Below are positions 1-5,740 of a stretch of DNA of 10,317 nt, piece after piece (position 1 is the first letter of the stretch; every line of letters starts with the position of its first letter). Below the pieces are notes generated by a model. The model saw only the letters and a program-made list of their open reading frames with translations. It was not told the origin of the DNA and did not search any database. Source of the DNA: an uncultured Clostridiaceae bacterium (lineage in GTDB: Bacteria > Bacillota > Clostridia > Lachnospirales > Lachnospiraceae); contig CATLIJ010000071.1 of the NCBI GenBank assembly GCA_949948825.1, forward strand, positions 1 to 10,317, given 5' to 3'. The position numbers and the translations under genes are program-made.

Positions 1-600
1 ATAACTGCACAGCTGCTTCATGCCCTCTGCCTTGGAAACCTGCTTTTCCACTACATCTGCCCCCTCCCGGCTGGAGAACATAGGCAGCTTCAGCTCTGGA
101 AACGCCTCCTCCACCCGCCTCGCTCCCGGCTCCTTTCCAATGTAAGCCATGGTCCGCACCGGCATCTCCAAAAGCTTCCATGGATCGCAGAAGCACCGGC
201 TGGACTGCCCCCACCGAATCTCATCATGCCGGATCACATATTCCGGATTCATAAAATAATCCTCCGCCCCCACACTGATGCCCACCGCAAAATCCTGTCC
301 CTGGGAAAACCGCAGAATCCGCTCCACCAGGTCCCTGCTCATCCGGTGTTCATAGATCATTTCGCCATTTACCGTGACCTTTGTCCCGTTCAAATGAATG
401 ATCCCATCCGGCTCCACCTGCTCTGTAAGCCCCTGGCTGTATTTTGCATCCATGTCCCGCCCTGTAGCAATAGCAATGTAATACTGATTGCGCAGCAGGT
501 TGACTGCTCTTATGGCGCTGTCCGGAATCTTCCAGTCCCTGTGGTCCAAAAGGGTCATATCCATGTCAAAGCAAACCAGACCCTTTCCCGTGTAATTCAT
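1..600 (-). CDS. HAD-superfamily (Cof-type) phosphatase, partial: first 200 residues
   Basis: I read this gene directly from the minus strand; it has no stop because it runs off the left edge. The ATG is at 600-598, preceded by a strong Shine-Dalgarno (GGAGGGAAGAGG, about 601-612). The protein starts MNYTGKGLVCFDMDMTLLDH. DMDMT (residues 12-16) is HAD motif I, with the nucleophile Asp12 and acid/base Asp14. IATGRD (about residues 44-49) is motif II. The VSKAEGM stretch near residue 190 fits the motif III lysine of Cof-type (HAD-IIB, capped) enzymes. The motif IV GDxxND should lie beyond the edge. The family hydrolyses phosphate monoesters, commonly sugar phosphates or flavin/pyridoxal phosphates, in the cytosol. 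The substrate cannot be told from sequence. The gene is transcribed away from the tRNA and shows no operon partner inside the window. Confidence 0.88.
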   Translation of the reverse strand, partial: MNYTGKGLVCFDMDMTLLDHRDWKIPDSAIRAVNLLRNQYYIAIATGRDMDAKYSQGLTEQVEPDGIIHLNGTKVTVNGEMIYEHRMSRDLVERILRFSQGQDFAVGISVGAEDYFMNPEYVIRHDEIRWGQSSRCFCDPWKLLEMPVRTMAYIGKEPGARRVEEAFPELKLPMFSSREGADVVEKQVSKAEGMKQLCSY

Positions 601-795
601 CCTCTTCCCTCCTGTGCCACTTTGTACGAAAAATGATAACATGATTCCATCCGTCTCACCTTCCCTTTGTGCAATTTGTGCAGAATAAATAAAATGTCTT
701 CTCCGGTTTTCGACATTTTTTTCAAATTCCCAAAAGGATACGTGTGAACTGTTACCAATAATATGATAACAAATAAAAAATCTGTTGTAAACCTC
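601..795. other. Intergenic region between HAD gene and tRNA promoter
   Basis: No ORF here has coding character. It must contain the minus-strand HAD promoter, but I cannot pick a convincing -35/-10 pair. An inverted repeat AAAATGTC (691-698) / GACATTTT (712-719), with a 13-nt loop, is followed on the plus strand by a run of T to 722. It resembles a weak AT-rich terminator, but no plus-strand gene precedes it. On the minus strand it would fold in the HAD leader. Confidence 0.35.
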
Positions 796-824
796 TTTTC
801 AAAATGAAAAATATCTGCTATAAT
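796..824 (+). promoter_or_regulatory. Extended -10 promoter of tRNA-Pro
   Basis: TTTTCA (796-801, 4 of 6 matches to the -35 consensus) is followed by a 17-bp spacer and a perfect TATAAT (819-824). A TGC immediately before it makes this an extended -10. Transcription should start near 831, giving a roughly 50-nt 5' leader before the mature tRNA. Such strong promoters are normal for stable RNA genes. Confidence 0.75.
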
Positions 825-883
825 AGCAAAGTCGGTTGGAGATTATTCCTACTGTACACTGACAGAGTCAGCACACAGGCAAC

Positions 884-957
884 CGGGGTATGGCGTAGCT
901 TGGTAGCGCGCTCGGCTGGGGGCCGAGAGGTCGCAGGTTCAAATCCTGTTGCCCCGA
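884..957 (+). tRNA. tRNA-Pro, anticodon GGG
   Basis: The 74-nt sequence folds as a complete cloverleaf. The acceptor stem CGGGGTA (884-890) pairs with TGCCCCG (950-956), with one G-U wobble, and the discriminator is A957. The anticodon stem CTCGG (911-915) pairs with CCGAG (923-927) around loop CTGGGGG, with anticodon GGG at 918-920 after U33. The T arm contains GGTTCAAATCC. GGG reads the proline codons CCC and CCU. The 3' CCA is not encoded (ATT follows), so it must be added by the nucleotidyltransferase. The gene stands alone with its own promoter and terminator. Confidence 0.96.
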
Positions 958-963
958 TTGTGG

Positions 964-1002
964 AAACCCTTGAATTCTGGTGAATTCAGGGGTTTTTCTT
1001 TT
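964..1002 (+). terminator. Intrinsic terminator of the tRNA-Pro transcript
   Basis: A 14-bp stem (964-977 with 982-995, one G-U pair) closes a TGGT tetraloop and is followed by TTCTTTT up to 1002. It begins 7 nt after the tRNA, confirming a monocistronic tRNA transcript. Confidence 0.9.
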
Positions 1003-1086
1003 AGAATAAAGCAATAATAAAATACAGTTCCAACACATAACCCTTGATTGATATTGTTCTCATATACTTATTCCTTTTCTAATAAC

Positions 1087-1125
1087 AAAAAAGGAAACAC
1101 CCTTTCTGACGCAGGATGCTTCCTT
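1087..1125 (-). terminator. Intrinsic terminator on the minus strand
   Basis: Read on the minus strand, AAGGAAGCATCC (1125-1114) pairs with GGGTGTTTCCTT (1102-1091) over 12 positions with two G-U wobbles. The loop has 11 nt, and a run of T from 1092 to 1087 follows. On the plus strand the same positions have two mismatches and no U-tract, so it is directional. It lies about 175 bp beyond the MATE stop, which is far for a dedicated terminator. It may also end the candidate RNA that starts near 1272. Confidence 0.8.
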
Positions 1126-1153
1126 AATTTAAACCATTATGCCATTTTTATTT

Positions 1154-1170
1154 GTGTCCGAATCGGACAC
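1154..1170. repeat. Perfect 17-base palindrome GTGTCCGAATCGGACAC
   Basis: GTGTCCG (1154-1160) and CGGACAC (1164-1170) pair perfectly around AAT; only the central base is asymmetric. It is GC-rich inside AT-rich DNA. It could be a hairpin in a minus-strand RNA or a protein operator. It has no U-tract directly attached, so it is not a standard terminator. Confidence 0.7.
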
Positions 1171-1173
1171 CGC

Positions 1174-1329
1174 CTATATAAAACAATGCCTTTCGACTAA
1201 TTCTTTTTCAAGGCTTATTACTTTCTCAATAGATAGTTTCTTTTCCGTTTCTTTCCTTACCCTTTCCTCTATTCTCTCATTATACCATACTTTGGCGATT
1301 TTACAACTCCGCCGCTGTCCAATACCCAT
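1174..1329 (-). CDS. Possible small ORF (51 residues) overlapping the MATE 3' end
   Basis: An ATG at 1329-1327, inside the last codons of the MATE gene in another frame, opens 51 codons to a TAG at 1174. AGGA stands 6 nt upstream, but it also encodes Arg-Lys in the MATE frame. The C-terminal half is Lys/Glu-rich (NERIEERVRKETEKKLSIEK) and would form an amphipathic helix. The strong purine bias of this strand alone would produce such a composition, so the ORF may be chance or the tail of a decayed gene. I do not recognise a family. Confidence 0.18.
   Translation of the reverse strand: MGIGQRRSCKIAKVWYNERIEERVRKETEKKLSIEKVISLEKELVERHCFI
1279..1306 (-). promoter_or_regulatory. Consensus-like minus-strand promoter overlapping the MATE stop codon
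   Basis: Read on the minus strand, TTGTAA (1306-1301) is followed by a 16-bp spacer and a perfect TATAAT (1284-1279). TGG precedes the hexamer (extended -10). The -35 box includes the TAA stop of the MATE gene. No protein gene lies downstream on this strand before the terminator at 1087-1125. Confidence 0.5.
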
Positions 1330-2650
1330 ACCTCTTCCTATACTTTATAAACATCCATCCAGACAGAATAAGGGCCATCAGCTCTGCCACAGGCGTTGCC
1401 AGCCAAATGCCGTTCAAGCCGAAAACCGCAGGCAGCACGAGCATGGTGATCATCATAAACACAAACGATCTGGAGAAGGCAAGGATTGCTGACACAATGC
1501 CATTGGACAATGCGGTAAACATCCCGCTGGCAAAAATATTAAAGCCAATAAAGCACAAAGCAATGGTACAAATCCGGTTTCCTGCCACAGCCAGATCAAA
1601 CACCGGATGATCCGGACGGGCAAAGATGGATACCAGCGGCCTTGTAAGAAAAAAAGACCCTGCAACCGTCCAAACAGAAATAACTCCAATCACCTGCAGG
1701 CTGACTGCAATCACCCTTTTCAGCTTTTCACGGTTCTTCTCCCCATGATAAAAGCTGATCGTAGGCGCAACTCCATAAGAATACCCTGTGTAAAGAGAGC
1801 TTGCAAACATCAGCACATACATAATAATTGTGACAGCCGCAACCCCATCCTCCCCTGCATACCGAAGCATGGTCCAGTTAAACATCATGGTGATGATTCC
1901 CGTCACAAGAGCTGTGGCCATCTCCGAGCTTCCATTGGAGGCTGCATGAAGAAGAACCTTCCATCGGAATACCGGCCTTTTAAAATGCAAAAGATTTTTC
2001 CTTTGGCTAAAAACTGCCAGTCCCACCACTGCTGTTACCGAATAACCCAGTCCTGTGGCAATAGCCGCGCCGCCGATTCCCATGGAAAACACAGCAAGAA
2101 ACACATAGTCAAGTATCATATTCAGCACGCCTCCTGCCACAGAGCAGACCAGAGAAAGCGCTGCCTTCTCGCTGGCAATCATATACAGGGTAAAATTGTT
2201 CATCAGCAAAACAGGAACCGTAAACAGCAGATAACGGCTTAAATAAGCTATACAATATCCATATACCTCTTGGGAAAGCTTCATTCCTGTAAAGACCTGC
2301 CCCATGACCAGATACCCAAGGCCGCACATCACGATTCCCACAAATACATTTACAAGAATCAGAAAAGTAAAATCCTCTCTGGCCTCCTCCTCCTTTTTTT
2401 CGCCCATCTTTTTCATAATCACAGCGCTTCCCCCAGTGGCAAGCATAGTAGATACTGCAGTGACCAGCTGAATCACCGGTGCAGTCAGATTAATAGCTGA
2501 CAATGCATTTGTTCCAATAAGGTTTGACACAAACAGACCATCCACCATGGTATAAAAAGACATAAACACTGTCATGGCAATGGTTGGAACGGCAAACCTT
2601 AAAATATTTTTCAAAGTTACTGGTTTCCAATACACATTTTGATTTTCCAT
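1301..2650 (-). CDS. MATE-family multidrug efflux transporter
   Basis: This is a 449-residue integral membrane protein, the usual length for MATE exporters (MepA/DinF-like), which move cationic drugs or metabolites out of the cell using a Na+ or H+ gradient. It begins with a short cytoplasmic tail (MENQNVYWKPVTLK). Hydrophobic segments follow throughout, consistent with 12 transmembrane helices in two six-helix halves. The first helix has the typical VPTIAMTVFMSFYTMVDGLF pattern. NMILDYVF near residue 177 matches the family's N-x-x-L-D signature. A charged loop (KKMGEKKEEEAREDF) separates helices 2 and 3. The ATG at 2650 has an AGAGGAG sequence very close upstream (3-nt gap), so initiation may be modest. 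The gene diverges from a BmrR-like MerR regulator and has a MerR-type promoter, so drug-inducible expression is likely. The exact substrate cannot be read from sequence. Confidence 0.93.
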   Translation of the reverse strand: MENQNVYWKPVTLKNILRFAVPTIAMTVFMSFYTMVDGLFVSNLIGTNALSAINLTAPVIQLVTAVSTMLATGGSAVIMKKMGEKKEEEAREDFTFLILVNVFVGIVMCGLGYLVMGQVFTGMKLSQEVYGYCIAYLSRYLLFTVPVLLMNNFTLYMIASEKAALSLVCSVAGGVLNMILDYVFLAVFSMGIGGAAIATGLGYSVTAVVGLAVFSQRKNLLHFKRPVFRWKVLLHAASNGSSEMATALVTGIITMMFNWTMLRYAGEDGVAAVTIIMYVLMFASSLYTGYSYGVAPTISFYHGEKNREKLKRVIAVSLQVIGVISVWTVAGSFFLTRPLVSIFARPDHPVFDLAVAGNRICTIALCFIGFNIFASGMFTALSNGIVSAILAFSRSFVFMMITMLVLPAVFGLNGIWLATPVAELMALILSGWMFIKYRKRYGYWTAAEL

Positions 2651-2664
2651 CTTCTCCTCTTTCT

Positions 2665-2683
2665 CGACACATTTCCTGTGTCG
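2665..2683 (-). promoter_or_regulatory. Leader hairpin just upstream of the MATE ribosome binding site
   Basis: On the minus strand CGACACA pairs with TGTGTCG (7 bp, 5-nt loop GGAAA), ending a few nucleotides before the AGAGGAG of the MATE gene. It sits in a predicted 125-nt leader. It could affect mRNA stability or translation; no role is established. Confidence 0.4.
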
Positions 2684-2784
2684 TCATTCCTGTTCAGACA
2701 ACATATCCGCCCCTGTTCCCGCAAGCCTCCAGACATTGAAAGCTTTTTTCTTCAAATCCCTTGCCTTCTCTTTGGAACAGTAGT

Positions 2785-2815
2785 ATCATAAACCATACAG
2801 TAACTGTACAGTCAA
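2785..2815 (-). promoter_or_regulatory. MerR-type 19-bp-spacer promoter and operator of the MATE gene
   Basis: On the minus strand TTGACT (2815-2810) and TATGAT (2790-2785) are each close to consensus but are separated by 19 bp instead of 17. That overlong spacer is the hallmark of promoters activated by MerR-family proteins, which twist the DNA to realign the boxes. A perfect dyad TACAGTAACTGTA (2796-2808) lies in the spacer, as expected for the operator. The predicted start is near 2778, giving a leader of about 125 nt. The regulator is encoded divergently, starting 37 bp away, so it could also control itself from this site. Confidence 0.8.
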
Positions 2816-2851
2816 TAGCAAATAGAAAAATTGTAAGGAGACATTACCAGT

Positions 2852-3772
2852 ATGGAGAAAAATGTCAGGCTGCTCACCATCGGCCAGTTTGCAGCTCTTC
2901 ACGGGATCAACAAAAAGACGCTCATGTGGTATGATGAGATCGGACTGTTTCACCCTGCTTTCATAAATCCGGAAAACAACTACCGCTATTATAATTACCA
3001 CCAAAGCCCTGTTCTGGAAACGATCCTCCTGCTGCGGGATCTGGATGTGTCCATCCACGAGATACAGGCATTTATGAAAAACCGTTCCGCGCAAAGTCTC
3101 AAAGATCTGCTGAAGGAAAAGGAAACCAGCCTAAGCTTACAGATTCTCCACCTGCAGGCCCTTCAGAAAACCTTAAACAAACATTGTCAAAATATGGATA
3201 CTCTGCTGACCATGGATTTGTCAGAAATTTCGATTGTTGAAAAAGAGGAACAATATCTGGTGACAGTAAACATTGACAAAGACACCTCATTTGAAAAAGA
3301 GGTGGAGATGATCACAGCCGAAACCGCCAAATATCATTTAGGCCGCCTTCACGACGCCTCCTATGGTTCCATGATTCCGGTTGACTCCCTGGAAAAAGGT
3401 AATTTTGACCATTACACGAACCTGTTTATTGAAATCCCTTCCCTAATCCAATCAAGCAGGGAAGAGTCCTCTTCCCCTGCCCGCATGACGCCTTGCCAGC
3501 AGACTTCCCTATGCGGGCCTTCACATGTGGAAGGGCTGCATGTGCAGCCCAGGGGAAACTATATAAGGGCCTTTCATAAAGGTCCATGGGACCAGCTTCC
3601 TCTGCGGTATCAGGCTATCTTCAATTATGCCCGCAAAGAAAAGCTGACCCTGACTGGCTTTTCCTATGAAAAAGGAATCAATGAAACAGTCATTGACCAG
3701 GTGGAGGATTATATTGTGCAGATTGAGATACCTGTTTTAACTGTTCCACCCATACACCTGAATCTGGGTTAA
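2852..3772 (+). CDS. BmrR-like MerR-family regulator with GyrI-like effector domain
   Basis: This 306-residue protein has the two-domain build of multidrug-sensing MerR regulators (BmrR, BltR). Residues 7-75 form the winged helix-turn-helix (LLTIGQFAALHGINKKTLMWYDEIGLFHP, then the NNYRYYNYHQ wing). Residues 80-118 fit the long dimerisation helix. From about 124 the GyrI-like ligand domain follows, with the conserved GNYIRAFHKGPW and a terminal YIVQIEIPV containing an acidic residue in the position often used to bind cations. Residues about 202-234 are a polar insertion (SSREESSSPARMTPCQQTSL and onward) not expected in this fold. The ATG at 2852 has AAGGAG at 2835-2840 with an 11-nt spacing, a little long. 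It diverges from the MATE gene and most likely activates it when it binds drug. Its last 36 bp overlap the convergent discoidin-like gene. Confidence 0.9.
   Translation: MEKNVRLLTIGQFAALHGINKKTLMWYDEIGLFHPAFINPENNYRYYNYHQSPVLETILLLRDLDVSIHEIQAFMKNRSAQSLKDLLKEKETSLSLQILHLQALQKTLNKHCQNMDTLLTMDLSEISIVEKEEQYLVTVNIDKDTSFEKEVEMITAETAKYHLGRLHDASYGSMIPVDSLEKGNFDHYTNLFIEIPSLIQSSREESSSPARMTPCQQTSLCGPSHVEGLHVQPRGNYIRAFHKGPWDQLPLRYQAIFNYARKEKLTLTGFSYEKGINETVIDQVEDYIVQIEIPVLTVPPIHLNLG
3456..3550. repeat. Palindrome-dense GC-rich insert inside the MerR gene
   Basis: Three inverted repeats are packed end to end. GCAGGGAAGAG (3456-3466) pairs with 3469-3480 with one bulged base. GCCCGCAT (3479-3486) pairs with ATGCGGGC (3511-3518). 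GGGCTGCA (3533-3540) pairs with TGCAGCCC (3543-3550) around TG. In addition CACATG (3522-3527) is complementary to CATGTG (3539-3544). The stretch is visibly more GC-rich than the flanking coding DNA and coincides with the extra polar residues in the effector domain. The reading frame stays open through it. It may be a small palindromic mobile repeat that inserted in frame, or simply a lineage-specific loop. Confidence 0.55.
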
Positions 3773-4528
3773 GGCAGGAAACGGCGATGGATCTTCTGCC
3801 TTCACCAGATGGTCAAGCTTTACCCAGGTAATCCCTTTCTTTTCTATGGTAAATACATGAGGCTTCACACTTTTTTCCATTTTTACCACCTCTGTACTTC
3901 CGTCAGAAAAAGAGAAGGTTGCCTGAATCCACCAATTGTCATGAGGAAAATCTGCCCTTGTGTACAGGCAGATCTGATCCAAATTTACAGGCCGCCCAAA
4001 TTCCAGTGTGAATTGGGCGTCATCCTGCCGGTTAATGCCCCAGGATTCATAAGGCCATGCACCGTGGGATTCATTGGCCACCACACCGTCAATTGCATTG
4101 CGGGCCGCAAACACAGACTCGCCGCGGGTCTCCACATTGGCATAGGCATGAGGATAGCAGCCAGCAGCCTCATGGTGATCCATCACATTTTCAGCCAGAT
4201 TCCGATAGCTTTTATTTTCGTATTCCCTGGCTTTCCGCATTGTGATATAGTGGCGCTCTCCGGTAAAGCAGGCCGGATTGTAGGAAATCTTTTTCTCGTC
4301 AAAGGGAATTACATACTCTGTCCTTTTCTCTGTCAGATAAACATAGGCCTCATCCATAGCCCCATCCACCCGGATCACATAATAAGTATTCGCCTCTTCT
4401 GTCTCAAAAACAATTCTGTCACCTGATTGGTATTCCTCCTCATAAACCAGAACCACCTGCTCTTCCCCGTCTGTACGGCTCTTTGTCTCTCCCTGTGCAT
4501 TTAATATGGTAATACTTAACTTTGTCAT
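3737..4528 (-). CDS. Cytosolic protein with F5/8 type C (discoidin)-like domain, coupled to the maturase
   Basis: This protein of 263 residues starts at ATG 4528-4526, not at the upstream in-frame ATG (4561). This ATG has AAGGAG at 4537-4542 with an ideal 8-nt gap and overlaps the maturase stop as ATGA. Residues 1-110 (MTKLSITILN...) form a beta-rich N-terminal region of unknown fold. Residues about 111-263 resemble a galactose-binding-like F5/8 type C jelly roll: AARNAIDGVVAN, a HGAWPYESWGI segment, AQFTLEFGRPVNLDQICLY, and a C-terminal TQIQVYG strand. Aromatic-rich patches (WPYESW, PHDNWW) could stack on sugars. There is no signal peptide and no transmembrane segment, so it should act in the cytosol, odd for a carbohydrate-binding-type domain. 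It has three cysteines (87, 124, 187); Cys124 sits in CYPHA, close to the CxPxR sulfatase-maturation motif but lacking the Arg. The family function is unknown to me. Confidence 0.82.
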   Translation of the reverse strand: MTKLSITILNAQGETKSRTDGEEQVVLVYEEEYQSGDRIVFETEEANTYYVIRVDGAMDEAYVYLTEKRTEYVIPFDEKKISYNPACFTGERHYITMRKAREYENKSYRNLAENVMDHHEAAGCYPHAYANVETRGESVFAARNAIDGVVANESHGAWPYESWGINRQDDAQFTLEFGRPVNLDQICLYTRADFPHDNWWIQATFSFSDGSTEVVKMEKSVKPHVFTIEKKGITWVKLDHLVKAEDPSPFPALTQIQVYGWNS

Positions 4529-5676
4529 AATATTCTCTCCTTTTCTGATGCATGATTCCATTTTATCACCTGGTCTCCCAATTGTACAATGGAATCGTAA
4601 TACTGGTCAAAAAACATCTGATATGCCTGACAATAATAATTTTCATACAAGCCAGTTGCAGCATTCAAATCCCGGTTTCTCTGACAGCCGCCCCTGCAGA
4701 GCCTGTAATATTTACATTGTCTGCACTGGGTGTCAAGCTTTAAAGAACGCTCCACAAATCCGATTTCCTTTCTCCTGGCATCCACTGCCTCCAGCCGGTC
4801 CTGGTTCAGATTCCCCAGCCTCCACTTATCCATGGCATAAAAATCACAGGGATAAATGCTGCCATCTGCTTCTGCCACATATTGAATGCCGCAGGTTCCC
4901 CGCTGGTCACAGGACTCTGCCTGGTATCCGGCTGCCAGACCCACCCAGTTCTCAAACTGGCGGATATAAGGCTGTCTTCCTTTTTTCAGATCCCGAAGCC
5001 ACAAAGAAAATAACTGAATGAGAAATTCTCCATAAAGCTCTGGCGTCAGGGCATAAAAAGCCTGTCCATGCTTCTCTCCCACAGGGTCCAGACAGGCAAT
5101 ATATTGCTGATAATGCCATCCCCTGTCTCTGTAATAATAATAAATCTCCATAATATTTCTGGCAACCTTTTTTGTTACTACAGTCAGAATATTGTAATTC
5201 ACCCCACAGGCATCCATTCGCTTTGCCCCATCTGACACCTGGTCAAAGGTGGCCCCGCCACCCTCTCTCTCATGCCGCATGGAATTATGGATTTCTGGAG
5301 TCCCATCCACAGAAAGGCCCACCAGAAAATTATTTTCCCGAAAAAAATCACACCACTCTTCCCTGATTCCATATCCGTTTGTCTGAAAAACATTCTGCAC
5401 CAGAATGTGATGTTGATTATATTGCCTTTGATAGGCAACTGCTTTTTTGAAAAAATCAATTCCCCGAAGGGAAGGCTCCCCTCCCTGGTAGGCATAACAG
5501 ATTCTTCCTGATGCATGAGGCAATGTTTTTCGAATTATATTCTTTAATGTCTGTTCTGACATAAAACCAAAAGATTTTCTTGCTCTTTTTTCCGCCTCAT
5601 CACAATAAAAACAATAATCGCAGGACATATTGCACATGCTTGAGGCTGGTTTGATTAACACGCTGATTGGGGGCAT
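4525..5676 (-). CDS. Radical SAM/SPASM enzyme, anaerobic sulfatase-maturase (anSME) type
   Basis: The 383-residue length is normal for anSMEs, cytosolic enzymes that oxidise the Cys or Ser of a CxPxR-type motif in sulfatases to formylglycine before export. The radical SAM cluster is CX3CX2C (Cys15, Cys19, Cys22). QGGEP at 64-68 is the SAM-binding motif. The SPASM region carries Cys256, 262, 277, 318, 321, 327, 331 and 349, enough for two auxiliary 4Fe-4S clusters. Asp278 follows Cys277 (YPCDFY). From memory, these positions match the Clostridium perfringens enzyme anSMEcpe (Cys15/19/22, auxiliary cysteines, catalytic Asp277) with a one-residue offset. The ATG at 5676 has GAGGTGAG about 7 nt upstream. 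It is the first gene of a coupled pair and diverges from the AraC regulator. No sulfatase is nearby, so the substrate is encoded elsewhere or is not a classical sulfatase. Confidence 0.9.
   Translation of the reverse strand: MPPISVLIKPASSMCNMSCDYCFYCDEAEKRARKSFGFMSEQTLKNIIRKTLPHASGRICYAYQGGEPSLRGIDFFKKAVAYQRQYNQHHILVQNVFQTNGYGIREEWCDFFRENNFLVGLSVDGTPEIHNSMRHEREGGGATFDQVSDGAKRMDACGVNYNILTVVTKKVARNIMEIYYYYRDRGWHYQQYIACLDPVGEKHGQAFYALTPELYGEFLIQLFSLWLRDLKKGRQPYIRQFENWVGLAAGYQAESCDQRGTCGIQYVAEADGSIYPCDFYAMDKWRLGNLNQDRLEAVDARRKEIGFVERSLKLDTQCRQCKYYRLCRGGCQRNRDLNAATGLYENYYCQAYQMFFDQYYDSIVQLGDQVIKWNHASEKERIL
4537..4542 (-). promoter_or_regulatory. Ribosome binding site that fixes the discoidin-like protein start
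   Basis: AAGGAG on the minus strand lies inside the last maturase codons, 8 nt before ATG 4528. The maturase stop TGA (4527-4525) and this ATG share bases (ATGA). The arrangement implies translational coupling of the two proteins and argues against the longer start at 4561. Confidence 0.85.
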
Positions 5677-5711
5677 GCAAGCTCACCTCATTTCCGGACC
5701 GTTAATTTCAT

Positions 5712-5740
5712 TTGCAATCCCACATCCCTTATGTTAAAAT
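5712..5740 (+). promoter_or_regulatory. Probable promoter of the AraC-family gene
   Basis: TTGCAA (5712-5717, 4 of 6), a 17-bp spacer and TAAAAT (5735-5740, 5 of 6) preceded by TGT (extended -10) predict a start near 5747. The leader to the chosen ATG is about 55 nt. No equally good promoter is visible for the divergent maturase operon, consistent with that operon needing an activator. Confidence 0.5.

Larger units (their letters stand above)
1087..1272 (-). ncRNA. Candidate small RNA from the MATE 3' flank
   Basis: A near-consensus minus-strand promoter (1279-1306) predicts a start near 1272, and a good terminator ends at about 1087. The result would be a transcript of about 185 nt. It would begin with a purine-rich, unstructured segment, continue into a perfect hairpin at 1154-1170 and finish in the terminator hairpin. 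It has no start codon with a ribosome binding site that opens a real frame. Promoter, hairpin and terminator are visible in the sequence; that this is a functional RNA is inference. The alternative is a plain long 3' untranslated region of the MATE mRNA. I recognise no known RNA family. Confidence 0.3.

Noticed and set aside
226..636. 136-codon plus-strand ORF across the left end
   Set aside because: It is antisense to the HAD phosphatase, which has clear catalytic motifs and a ribosome binding site; the plus-strand product has no recognisable features.
750..771. Imperfect dyad around TGTTACCAATAATATGATAACA
   Set aside because: Only partly symmetric and very AT-rich; no assigned promoter beside it, so I cannot call it an operator.
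859..871. Small hairpin CTGAC-AGA-GTCAG in the tRNA leader
   Set aside because: Five base pairs with a 3-nt loop in a processed leader; too small to claim a role.
884..957. tRNA-Pro as an integration (attB) site
   Set aside because: No integrase and no repeated copy of the tRNA 3' end appear in the window.
1607..2242. 211-codon plus-strand ORF
   Set aside because: It is the mirror of the MATE coding sequence. The product is full of Cys, His, Lys and Arg with no fold-like pattern, and no ribosome binding site supports it.
2490..2687. 65-codon minus-strand ORF overlapping the MATE start (MTTQEMCRERGEDGK)
   Set aside because: It runs through the MATE ribosome binding site and first codons in another frame, with only a weak upstream GAACAGGA; probably chance.
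3809..4426. 205-codon plus-strand ORF
   Set aside because: Antisense to the discoidin-like gene; the minus-strand product shows family-like conserved segments and a good start, this one does not.
4529..4561. Upstream in-frame start (ATG 4561) for the discoidin-like protein
   Set aside because: The ATG at 4528 has an ideal Shine-Dalgarno and the ATGA coupling; the 11 extra residues would overlap the maturase frame without a ribosome binding site.
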